Source: Rhizoclosmatium globosum (Eukaryota; Chytridiomycota; Chytridiomycetes; Chytridiales; Chytriomycetaceae). From it: DNA of 64,000 nt. The position numbers and the translations under genes are program-made. The stretch is from assembly GCA_002104985.1 (NCBI GenBank), contig MCGO01000001.1, positions 62,001 to 126,000 on the forward strand. Reading direction: 5' to 3'. The notes below the pieces were generated by a model, which did no database searches, had not been told where the DNA came from, and worked only from the letters and a program-made list of their open reading frames with translations. Within the stretch, counting starts at the first letter, position 1; each line of letters opens with the position of its first letter. This document shows positions 10,747-18,956 of the stretch, piece after piece.

Positions 10747-11880
10747 TTACATTCTCTCCCATCGTGTGGTAAACTCATCAACCGTTTGGCATTTCCAGCC
10801 AATATCTTCCAAAATTGTTGCAGACTCTGTGAAAAAATCTTGAATTTCAAAGCTTGCATCCAGGGATGAAAATGTAACACGTTGTAGCTTAATGCTCGAA
10901 TATTTCAAAGCGTTTCGAAGTCTGCTCATACTGTCCACATGAAGGAACGGAAGAATAAACACAACTTCCTCCAAATCAGCGCAATCGCGCATAAAATCGT
11001 AACTCGTAACAATTTTGACCTGCATGAAACGTAAAACTTGTAATCCCTGAACGAATTTCAGCTTATCCAAAACCCCATCCGTCACAGAGGCAGCATGAAG
11101 GCCCAGCGACCCAATGCGAAGATTTTCCAACGCGGACCAGTCGACATTTGGTTTCGCGTACAGAGTTGCTGTTGGAGCAAGCAATTCTACTCTCATCAAT
11201 CTTTCAATACGAGGCAGCCCTTTCAAAGCTTCCAGTGCAGATCCAATACACGCTGTTTTTTCCAACGTCAAGAAATGTTCGTCAACACGGAAATGAAACG
11301 CGACGCTCATATTGGACGTGAAGAATGGCTTCAAATGATCCACCGCCCATCCAGGATACAAGTTGACATTCAACACTCCATGGTTTCTCTGAATCACGCG
11401 ACAATATGTAAACACGCTGAATATCTTTTCGGTATAAAACGTTTCATTATCATCGTGGTAGTTGTCAAGGGGGTGAAACTCGGGCAGAACAAACTCTGGC
11501 CAATCTTCGTCAGCGTTATAGTCTTCCTTGAGAGCATACATTGCTGTCGATATGTACTTGTAGTAGCGAACCGCATGTGATAGTTGCATTATCGAGTCAG
11601 CGTCCACAAACGACGCAATCCGGTCCAAGACTTCTTCTGGCATTGACTCGAGAGTTGGTTTACCACTGGCAGATGTAACTGCTACATGATAGTTAAGTCT
11701 TGAAATGATGGGGGATTCAGGGAGCAGTGCGTGTTCAATGTGTTTGACTGGAGGAGCCTTCAGCATGCACCTGAGTGTGTTGATATCAGCCAATGCATTC
11801 GCGAGTCGACGCTCTAGCTCTGCGTTCTGCTGTCTGAGACTGGCTAGCTCATTTGTGAGGGAGTCACGCGCCAACATCAT
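10747..11880 (-). CDS. F-box-like protein with N-terminal coiled coil (subfamily A)
   Basis: Single-exon gene of 377 codons. An N-terminal heptad-rich stretch (residues about 5-45, LRQQNAELERRLANALADIN) is followed by PPVKHIEHALLPES, an F-box-like segment (LESMPEEVLDRIASFVDADSI, then LSHAVRYYKYIS) and the family marker WPEFVLPEF. The rest looks like degenerate leucine-rich repeats (for example LENLRIGSLGLHA). F-box proteins normally act as substrate receptors of SCF ubiquitin ligases; that role is inferred, because the F-box match is partial. The marker YCRVIQRN assigns it to the same subfamily as 49765-50921 and 56297-57385. Frame is intact. Confidence 0.75.
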   Translation of the reverse strand: MMLARDSLTNELASLRQQNAELERRLANALADINTLRCMLKAPPVKHIEHALLPESPIISRLNYHVAVTSASGKPTLESMPEEVLDRIASFVDADSIMQLSHAVRYYKYISTAMYALKEDYNADEDWPEFVLPEFHPLDNYHDDNETFYTEKIFSVFTYCRVIQRNHGVLNVNLYPGWAVDHLKPFFTSNMSVAFHFRVDEHFLTLEKTACIGSALEALKGLPRIERLMRVELLAPTATLYAKPNVDWSALENLRIGSLGLHAASVTDGVLDKLKFVQGLQVLRFMQVKIVTSYDFMRDCADLEEVVFILPFLHVDSMSRLRNALKYSSIKLQRVTFSSLDASFEIQDFFTESATILEDIGWKCQTVDEFTTRWERM

Positions 11881-12101
11881 TTACAAAACAAGTTAATAAT
11901 TATGGGGTTAATAAACATTTTCCTCGGAAAGAGAATTGGAAGAAGTAACACAAGAAATCCTGTGCACTTTTGAAAACGATGAACCGATGCCCTTGCCAGT
12001 ATGATAAATAAGCTGTTGTATTGTTTGACCTCATAAAATCGACTATTATTCAATATCTCTCTTTACTATCGATATGACAACCACACGTTAGACTTAGCAT
12101 T
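11881..12101. other. intergenic spacer, nothing recognised
   Basis: AT-rich spacer between the 5' end of the F-box-like gene and the 3' end of the DJ-1/PfpI gene. No ORF, RNA gene or repeat is seen. It must hold the F-box gene promoter. Confidence 0.6.
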
Positions 12102-13151
12102 TTACACCATTCCAGGATATTCCATTTCAGTTGCTGCACGAGCAGCAGAAGCCTTTCCGTATCGATTTGCAACGTCCAACAAAGCATTGTCAAGAACTTG
12201 AATTGAATTCGCACCAACAAATTCAATCTTCTTTGACCCAGATGGCAGTGCTTGCTCTTGGGGAATCAACTTCAATCCGTTCTTCGACACAATCACTGCA
12301 CTTTTCCCATACGTAATCACTTTGGATCCTCCCGTTCGGTTGTAAATGTCCGAAACAACTGCCAATTCCAACTCATCAATGCCAGTCGAAAATTCAATTC
12401 CAAGAATATCCTTCTTCCAGTTCATACTCGTCTGAATAATCTTTGGAACCAGTTTACCAAGAGTGAATGGAGAGCTATCGTATTCCGAACCCCACTCCAC
12501 AGCGCCAAGCTCGCCTGCAACCCGTTTAGCCGCATCTCTTCCTGCTACAGCTTCCACGATTGCTAAGGAAACGGGAATCGATGCCGTAACTCCAGTCGTC
12601 GTAATAATATTTCCATCATCTACATACCGACGATCCTTAACCACCAGTCCCCCAACTTTTTCCAATCCACCACGAGTAAACCAATGCGTAGTGCATTGCT
12701 TCCCAGCAATCAACCCCGCATTGACAAGACTCCACACGCCATCACAAACCCCAACAACTTTAGCTCCTTTCTCCGCCTGATCGACAATGAAAGCCTTGAG
12801 AATGGCATCTTTTTGGTTGATTTGGTTTGGTACGATAAGAATATCAGCGCCGTCTGGAAATGATTCTTTGAAACTTGTGATTGTATGGTCTGTTTCAATC
12901 GAGAAGCATCCTTGGACCATCTTGAGTGTCGTGCTAGTAGTCCCAACTGAGACGACAGTAAAATATCCTGATCGCTTGAGAATGGAGTAAGGGACCTGGA
13001 ATATTAACGTGGTTAGTTGGATGGATGGAGAGGCCAAGGAATGTTGCATACGTACAATGAAGTCCGTGACTTCGCTTCCACCTTTTGATTCTCCAATAAC
13101 GGCGACGACTGGTTGAGGGTGACTGGAGCGGGGAATGAGAGGAGACAACAT
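12102..13151 (-). CDS. DJ-1/PfpI (GATase1-like) family protein
   Basis: Class I glutamine-amidotransferase-like fold. The nucleophile elbow GVCDGVWSLVNAG contains the expected Cys, and DILIVPNQ is the preceding strand/turn. A conserved THWFTRGGLEKVGG segment and GNIITTTGVTASIPVSLAIVE complete the PfpI-type domain. A further C-terminal region of about 130 residues has no family I recognise. One 60-bp intron (about 13000-13058, GTACGTATG ... ATATTCCAG) is a multiple of three and free of stops, so an unspliced reading is also open. Start set at the ATG at 13151; upstream codons in frame lack an ATG. Substrate unknown: family members include glyoxalase-type, protease-like and regulatory proteins. 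Divergent from the small gene at 13334. Confidence 0.8.
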   Translation of the reverse strand: MLSPLIPRSSHPQPVVAVIGESKGGSEVTDFIVRMQHSLASPSIQLTTLIFQVPYSILKRSGYFTVVSVGTTSTTLKMVQGCFSIETDHTITSFKESFPDGADILIVPNQINQKDAILKAFIVDQAEKGAKVVGVCDGVWSLVNAGLIAGKQCTTHWFTRGGLEKVGGLVVKDRRYVDDGNIITTTGVTASIPVSLAIVEAVAGRDAAKRVAGELGAVEWGSEYDSSPFTLGKLVPKIIQTSMNWKKDILGIEFSTGIDELELAVVSDIYNRTGGSKVITYGKSAVIVSKNGLKLIPQEQALPSGSKKIEFVGANSIQVLDNALLDVANRYGKASAARAATEMEYPGMV

Positions 13152-13333
13152 ATGTTGGTTAGTGCAAAGTTCGACAGACAACCCACGATTTCCCGCAAAT
13201 CCCTGATTCAAGCCAGATATGCATATAAATTGGAAATAATTTTCTCATTATCAACTTTCGGAATGTGTTATGGAATTCATACGGATTCGGTGCCTCAATC
13301 CGCCAAAATTAGAATCATTTCCAAAAGAAACTT

Positions 13334-13591
13334 ATGCGACCCAACCCAGCCCTCGCAGCAGCAAGTTCATCTGCCGCAACGCTTTCCAGTCCGTCTTCTT
13401 CACGAAACTCTCTCGCTTTGAAACCAGTCAACGCGGCAATTCCTGAAAAGAAACAAACGGCACTTTCAGCGAAACTCGACTTTTTCGAGAAAGCTGCGGC
13501 TGAATTAGCCCCCAAAGCGCCGGTCCAGCCGTCGCTAGTTCAATCTCAGATCAAAGCGTTGAATAAAGCTGGGAAGACATGCGCGAAATGA
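13334..13591 (+). CDS. small Ala/Ser-rich protein, function unknown
   Basis: Open frame of 85 codons starting ATGCGACCC and ending with GKTCAK. The first third is Ala/Ser-rich and low complexity. The second half is Lys/Ala-rich with a helical segment (TALSAKLDFFEKAAAEL). No signal peptide, membrane span or known motif is seen. It lies 182 bp from the DJ-1/PfpI start, a spacing fitting a divergent promoter, which is the main reason to accept it as a gene. Confidence 0.5.
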   Translation: MRPNPALAAASSSAATLSSPSSSRNSLALKPVNAAIPEKKQTALSAKLDFFEKAAAELAPKAPVQPSLVQSQIKALNKAGKTCAK

Positions 13592-13682
13592 TGGAATACT
13601 TATGAACTTTTCTTAAATCATGAATGAGTAGTTATATATAAGAATAAATGAGGAATTATTGATATAAAAACTTGGTGCAAGA

Positions 13683-14840
13683 ATGCTTCAATCAACTTGT
13701 GTCGGTGATGGGTGTGAATGCTGTCACCGTCTGGCCGAAGTAGAATCGTCCCACCAGAAAACAGCCGCGGAACTATCCAGGACACAACGAATTCTCGGAT
13801 CTGTCCTTGAAGAGCTCAATGGATGCCGAAGACTGCTTCATTTGCCATCATTGACAGAATCGAACTTTGCCGAAACCCCCGTCTCATTCGTATCACGCAC
13901 GCCGTCGTTATCAACGCTGCCACGTGAAATCCTGGATCGAATTGTTCCGTACTTGGGCTCAAACTCAATCATCCCGCTTTGCCACGCACTTCCACAACTG
14001 AAGCATTTATCAACAGCGATCCACGATGTACGTGTCGCTTTTAAGCTTCATACTTCGGATGTTTGGCCAGACTTTTATTTTCCACGTAGCACTGAGGAGG
14101 TGTCAATGCAAAGTCTCGAAATTACTGCAACGAATACAACTCAATGCCAACCACTGGATATACCCCTGAGGCATGCATTCAAAGTCTTCAGACTTTCTTC
14201 ACTTCTCTCAAAATATGGAGGATCCGCAACAATACTACCTGGAACTCCACAGCAGCTGTCAAATATCGTATCCCTTTTACCAACCACTATCAGCATACAT
14301 TCGCTTTCAGATGTATCCGAATATATATATCCCCATAGATTTGATCAATTCTTGAACCAGTTGGTAACGACTAAACCACGGATCAAGGTTTTTGAGTTTC
14401 CAACAAAGTTTGACGGATGTATGACGGATGGAATCATAATCTCAGAAGTCGTAAATGCGTTAAAACAGTTACAAATCAATGAACTGTCATTCAGTGCATG
14501 GATTCCACGTCCCATCATCCGAACCCTTCCTCAAATCCGTGGATTAGAAGCGCTCAAAATGGAGGACGCGGATTCCAAGTTCCCTTGGAGCATATTACCT
14601 CTGTGTAAAACGCTTGTAAGGCTTGAATTCGAGTTTCCTTCATTTGGGTTCCCCACTTTGAAAGAGCTCGTTTCAATTTTGCCACGCACAGCCATTCGGA
14701 AAGTATACTTCCGATATATTACTTTATATGAAGATGAGCTGCGTTCAGTGACAGCGACTTCGCTGGAAACGATTCGATGGAGTTTCCAAAGTGGGATATA
14801 CAATCAAGAAGACTTTATTGTATGGGAGCGTTTGATATAA
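13683..14840 (+). CDS. F-box-like protein with N-terminal coiled coil (subfamily B)
   Basis: Single-exon gene of 385 codons. It begins with a Cys-containing segment (CVGDGCECCHRLAEVE), then a heptad-type helix and a short linker. The F-box-like motif is LSTLPREILDRIVPYLGSNS followed by LCHALPQLKHLS, then the family marker DVWPDFYFP. The subfamily B marker is SSLLSKYGGSAT, followed by leucine-rich repeat-like sequence (IRGLEALKMED, LVRLEFEFPSF). Likely an SCF substrate adaptor by family analogy. The following gene is a broken relative and then a second intact subfamily B copy in the same orientation, indicating tandem duplication. Confidence 0.75.
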   Translation: MLQSTCVGDGCECCHRLAEVESSHQKTAAELSRTQRILGSVLEELNGCRRLLHLPSLTESNFAETPVSFVSRTPSLSTLPREILDRIVPYLGSNSIIPLCHALPQLKHLSTAIHDVRVAFKLHTSDVWPDFYFPRSTEEVSMQSLEITATNTTQCQPLDIPLRHAFKVFRLSSLLSKYGGSATILPGTPQQLSNIVSLLPTTISIHSLSDVSEYIYPHRFDQFLNQLVTTKPRIKVFEFPTKFDGCMTDGIIISEVVNALKQLQINELSFSAWIPRPIIRTLPQIRGLEALKMEDADSKFPWSILPLCKTLVRLEFEFPSFGFPTLKELVSILPRTAIRKVYFRYITLYEDELRSVTATSLETIRWSFQSGIYNQEDFIVWERLI

Positions 14841-14842
14841 AG

Positions 14843-15665
14843 TGTATCTTTTGCATTTATTCTCTTTTCAGCTACTATGTATCGTAAATCTGATCTTTTC
14901 TGTGAGATGCAGTGTCAGCAACAATAGCTTCGACAGCATCCACATAGGTATCCATCCATTCCTAAATGATCGCTTTTCATACTGTTTTTCAGCGACTTGG
15001 CCAGCTTGGAGCGACGGCATCTGCTTCCGTAGAGTACGAAGAAAGAAGGAGAAAGAAACTCACAAATAATTTAAGAGGTTTATTTACATTGCATTATATT
15101 AACATTCCCAGCTCCGAACTCTCTGCTCCCGCTTTAGGTCCTGTCGAATATTGACCACTTCTTCCCTGAACTCCATTCGCCGAATTTGACAAATACTCGC
15201 GTAGCTTCCCGTATTGTTTTTATCCTTCTTTAAATTCTTGTGGGTTCGGAACATTCTGGCATCGCAGTGAGACGGGCTCTTCGTTGCTTCCTTGTCATCA
15301 TACCGATTGCAACCCAAACAAGTGAAACAGTTCATAACCGTTGCATTTGTGTAAATGATGCCGTTATGATGCCGCGAACGAACTTTGCCTTCACGGCGCA
15401 TTTTCACTCGAAGGATGGGAGTTTTTGCGTGCTTTTGAACTACTTGTGGCAAAGCAGTTGAGGCTAAGCCGTTGCGGCGTCCAGCAATCTTTCGCGGCTC
15501 TGGAGGCGCAACTTTGAAATCTCAAATAACCAGGAAAAGCATCGAAATCTTCTTGTAATTGATGAGTCTGACACGACCGTATCATGGAAGATTAGATCCA
15601 ACCTGCGTCATCCTGCAAAGGACAGTCGTCAAAATATCCTGACAGAAATCACAATCTAATTGTGT
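14843..15665 (+). pseudogene. interrupted fragment of the F-box-like gene at 15756
   Basis: Bases 14843-14940 resemble the 5' flank and first codons of the 15756 gene (shared words TTTATTCTCTTTTCAGC and CTGTGAGATGC). Bases about 15490-15660 resemble its codons for the end of the coiled coil and start of the F-box (shared AATCTTCTTGTAATTGATGAG and AGATTAGATCCAACCTGCG). About 550 bp of unrelated DNA separate the two halves. Frames are destroyed by substitutions and stops, so this is a relic rather than a sequencing artefact. The downstream two thirds of the parent gene are absent. Confidence 0.75.
15099..15452 (-). other. orphan open frame inside the inserted segment
   Basis: An open frame of 117 codons lies within the 550 bp that interrupt the F-box relic. 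It has a Cys/His-containing stretch (MNCFTCLGCNRYDD ... PSHCDARMF) and basic helices (REEVVNIRQDLKREQR). It has no ATG at its 5' limit; the first internal ATG would leave about 100 codons. It could be a captured exon or the remains of a small zinc-binding protein gene. No family recognised. Confidence 0.25.
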
Positions 15666-15755
15666 AACTGGTTTTAGTTGTAGCCTTGTTTGCTTATTTT
15701 AGTATAAAGAGTATTTTTTGCGTTTATTCTCTTTTCAGCCATCGTTAATCTGATC

Positions 15756-16850
15756 ATGTCTGTTCCCTGTGAGATGCGTTCGTGCACATGCTGCAAGACT
15801 GCTTCTACGCGTATTGAAGCTCTGGAGACGCAACTTGCTAACTCTCAAAGAATCGTGGAGGAGTATCGGAGTCTTCTTGTAATTGATGAGCCTGACGCGA
15901 CCGAATCGATAAAGATTAGATCCAACCTGCGCCATCTTGCAAGAAACAGTCTTCAAAATCTCCCAACAGAAATTCTCAATCTAATAGTATGCTATATGGA
16001 TCATGTTTCAATATTTCCTCTCTGTCATGCACTTCAAGAGCTAAAATACATCTCAGCATCGATATTCCGTGTCTCAAAGGCCTTCAAAGAACGCGATATA
16101 GAAAAGCTATGGCCCAAGTTCGAGTTTCCGACCATAAAGCAACCCGGATTTGGCTATAATCTAGTTGGTGTTACTCGTCCAGCTCCAATCGAAGTTCCTG
16201 CGAGACATTTATTGAAAGTATTAGATTTATCTAAGCTCCTGACCAAATTTGAAGGGTCTGCACATATTTGTCCTCCGTCAGTCGAATATCTGGATTCCAT
16301 CAAAGGACTATTACCCAAAAACATACATGTTACTCTTTATGGGGACAGCTGGGCTCCTGAAGACTCCACACAAAATCGACTGGAAAGACTTTGCAGTTTT
16401 GGGAGGAATGTAAAGAGCCTCACTTTTCCCGTCGAAATGTCAATGAATGAAAGTGTGGAAGTTGTTCCGTTCATTGAGAAGCTCAACGTATCAAAACTTG
16501 GGCTTGCGATTAATATCCCGACTAGTATACACAAAATAATATTGTCGATGCAAAGTCTTGTTTGCGTAGCGCTTTTTGAATTTGAAGATTATAGATTCGA
16601 TATGAAGACTTTGGAGCAAATCAAGAACTTGCAAACCATTGAACTGTATTATGAAGAAGTTGGTCGTCGCCGATTGCGCTTTTTGAGGACAGTCTTTGTG
16701 GGCATAAGGACAATTAAACTCTTCACAAATCCATCAGTACCTCAAGCAAGTGTCTTTCAAACTCTTGCTCCCATTAATTATAAATACCTGCATGAAGATA
16801 AAAGTAGTGGAAGATACACGAGCTTATTCACATGGACGATAAATAAATAA
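15756..16850 (+). CDS. F-box-like protein with N-terminal coiled coil (subfamily B)
   Basis: Single-exon gene of 364 codons with the same layout as 13683-14840: Cys-rich start (MSVPCEMRSCTCCKTA), coiled coil (RIEALETQLANSQRIVEEYR), F-box-like LQNLPTEILNLIVCYMDHVS and LCHALQELKYIS, marker KLWPKFEFP, subfamily marker KLLTKFEGSAH, then leucine-rich segments. Substrate-adaptor role is inferred from family only. Its stop codon is 15 nt from the start codon of the following hydrolase gene on the same strand, an unusually short spacing. A broken partial duplicate lies immediately upstream. Confidence 0.75.
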   Translation: MSVPCEMRSCTCCKTASTRIEALETQLANSQRIVEEYRSLLVIDEPDATESIKIRSNLRHLARNSLQNLPTEILNLIVCYMDHVSIFPLCHALQELKYISASIFRVSKAFKERDIEKLWPKFEFPTIKQPGFGYNLVGVTRPAPIEVPARHLLKVLDLSKLLTKFEGSAHICPPSVEYLDSIKGLLPKNIHVTLYGDSWAPEDSTQNRLERLCSFGRNVKSLTFPVEMSMNESVEVVPFIEKLNVSKLGLAINIPTSIHKIILSMQSLVCVALFEFEDYRFDMKTLEQIKNLQTIELYYEEVGRRRLRFLRTVFVGIRTIKLFTNPSVPQASVFQTLAPINYKYLHEDKSSGRYTSLFTWTINK

Positions 16851-16865
16851 TAAAGAGCTTCCAAA

Positions 16866-18766
16866 ATGGAATTCAACAAACCTTTGCTTGGCCATGTTCC
16901 CCCAAGTCCCAAATCCCTGAAACCATCCCTCTCCCACGGTAATCGAATCGGCTATTTGGCTTTCGGATTGCTCGTCGCTCTAGTTGTATTTGTGGGATGC
17001 CTAGAGTCCATCCACCCGGAACCAGTTTCGGATGTGAAGGATCCCTTCAAGTGGCAGTCGTGTCCCGGCAAAGACAAGGACTACAAATGCGGAAGACTCA
17101 AAGTTCCGTTGGACTACACAAAGGTGCGATAACTACTTTGATTGGATAAGGACTGATTTGCTTCACCAGAATCATTCGAAGACCATCGATATTGCTGTTG
17201 CTGTTTACAAGGCACAAGTTCAGCCTTCTCTTGGAACAATTACCTTCAACTTTGGTGGTCCGGGAGGTCCTGGAAAAGCCAGTGTGTTGGCACGTGGTCC
17301 TTCACTATCCGTACTCACTGGAGGCAGATACGATATTCTAGGCTTTGGTGCGGAACAGTTCCAACTTTTAAGTTTGAAATTAATGTGGTTATTTTAGATC
17401 CACGAGGGATTGGAGAGTCTGTTCCTATCACTTGCTTTGAAAGCGCCACTCATCATGCCCAATTCGACGTGATGGCGTCCATGATTTCCCCGCCAACGGT
17501 GAATGGACCCACTTCACAAGTGACTTCGTTTGCCGCTCTCCAGGAAGCTTGGGCAAAGAGCTGTGGTATGTATTCCTCTTTTTCGACGCGACATAAAGTA
17601 ACATTATCTTTCAAGCAAAATGGGCTGAAGATATACTTCCGCATATGTCCACCACTCAAGTCTCTCGCGACTTGGACGAAATCCGTAAAGCTCTTGGTGA
17701 CAGCGTGCTCAATTACTACGGCTTCTCATATGGAACAATGCTCGGCACTGTGTACACACAAATGTTTCCAAACAACGTCGGGCGCATGATTATCGACGGA
17801 GTTATGAATCCACTTACGTATATGGGAGGTCCCATTTTCAAGGACACACCAGGGGACTTCGTTGATACAGAAGAGCTGTTTGAAGCGTTTGGAAAGGAAT
17901 GTGACGACGCAGGACCTTCGCGATGTGCGTTGGCTGTTCCTGGATCGAAGACTACGACTAGAATCAGAGACTTTGCGAAACAGTTGGAACACAAACCACT
18001 CGTTGTTGTGGACGGGGCAACTGTGCCTTTCGTCATTCATCCTTTAGACGTTCTTCAAAAAATCTATGGTGCTTTGTATCGACCAGCTGGTTGGCCCGCC
18101 GTCGCAAAAACAATTGCGAAGGCTATCGCAGGAGATGGGTCCGATTTCAATGCCGAAAAATTGGATGCTTGCCCCATCAAAGATGAATCTGGTGATAACG
18201 GGATGCCCGGTGTTACTTGTTTGGATACATTCGGAAACCAAGCCGATTTCGCGGAATGGGAAAAGGCTGCAACAAGAATCCAAAAAGTCAGCCCGACTTT
18301 TGGTGTCGGAGGCTTGTGGAGTTATTTGGTGTGTAAATTCTGGCAAGTTCAACCATCTGAGCGTTTCACTGGTCCTTGGAATCACAAGCTAAAGAATCAG
18401 GTATTTCAACATGAACTGTCGAGCTTCCGTTGCTTAATTAACATCGATTAGATCCTCATAATTGGTAACACATTGGACATCATTACTCCGATTAGCAATG
18501 CAAGAACTGTGGAACGTATCATGGAGGGTGGGGGCGTTTTGTTGCATCACGATGGCTATGGACACTGTTCAACTGCTCACAAGAGTACGTGTACTTTGAA
18601 TTATATCAAGGACTATTTCAACGAAGGAACACTCCCGGAAAAAGGCACTGTGTGTAAAGTCGATCCAGACGTTGTCATCTTCCCAGAGCCTAGTCTTGTC
18701 GCAACCAAAGAGAATGACTGGCTTAATGATATCCACGATGTTGTAGTTGCAGTTAACTTGCGTTAA
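16866..18766 (+). CDS. membrane-anchored alpha/beta hydrolase, TAP-like peptidase family
   Basis: Probable serine hydrolase/aminopeptidase of the tripeptidyl-aminopeptidase-like group. Residues about 28-46 (IGYLAFGLLVALVVFVGC) form a signal anchor, placing the catalytic domain in the lumen or outside. The oxyanion motif NFGGPGGPG, the nucleophile elbow YGFSYG (about 17722-17740), the acid in NTLDIITP and the histidine in GYGHCS form a complete triad. Introns at about 17126-17169, 17353-17397, 17567-17615 and 18400-18450 all restore one frame. Several paired cysteines fit an extracytoplasmic protein. Substrate is not evident. The 3' end originally lay about 60 bp from the F-box-like gene now at 24907, before the KDZ insertion. 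Confidence 0.85.
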
Positions 18767-18814
18767 TCATGTGAATAAGATTTAATCCATCCTTTTTGGA
18801 ATTTTCCAATCTCA

Positions 18815-18822
18815 AAAAAGGA
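18815..18822. repeat. 8-bp target site duplication (left), AAAAAGGA
   Basis: The octamer AAAAAGGA abuts the first base of the left terminal inverted repeat and is repeated exactly at 24897-24904. An 8-bp duplication is the expected hallmark of KDZ transposition. Confidence 0.93.
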
Positions 18823-18909
18823 CACCTGGTCTTTTTGGATCGTATGACAACAACTCAGGAAATTTTTTTGGGCTCCCCAATTGTGAATCAGCCATCTGAC
18901 GAGCCGCGC
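18823..18909 (+). repeat. left terminal inverted repeat of KDZ element
   Basis: An 87-bp repeat matching the inverse complement of 24810-24896 with a handful of mismatches near positions 22-40 and 76-78. It contains the core GGGCTCCCCAATTGTGAATC. Confidence 0.93.
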
Positions 18910-18956
18910 ACGCAACCTGAAAAAAACATCAACTTCCTCAAACACTGACGCAGAGA

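Noticed and set aside
11095..11580. 161-codon plus-strand frame
   Set aside because: Antisense of the F-box-like gene, which has clear family motifs; this frame has no independent support.
13000..13058. In-frame 60-bp segment of the DJ-1/PfpI gene as coding
   Set aside because: It has perfect donor and acceptor signals and removing it joins EVTDFI to VPYSIL, a better match to the family; retained-intron use cannot be excluded.
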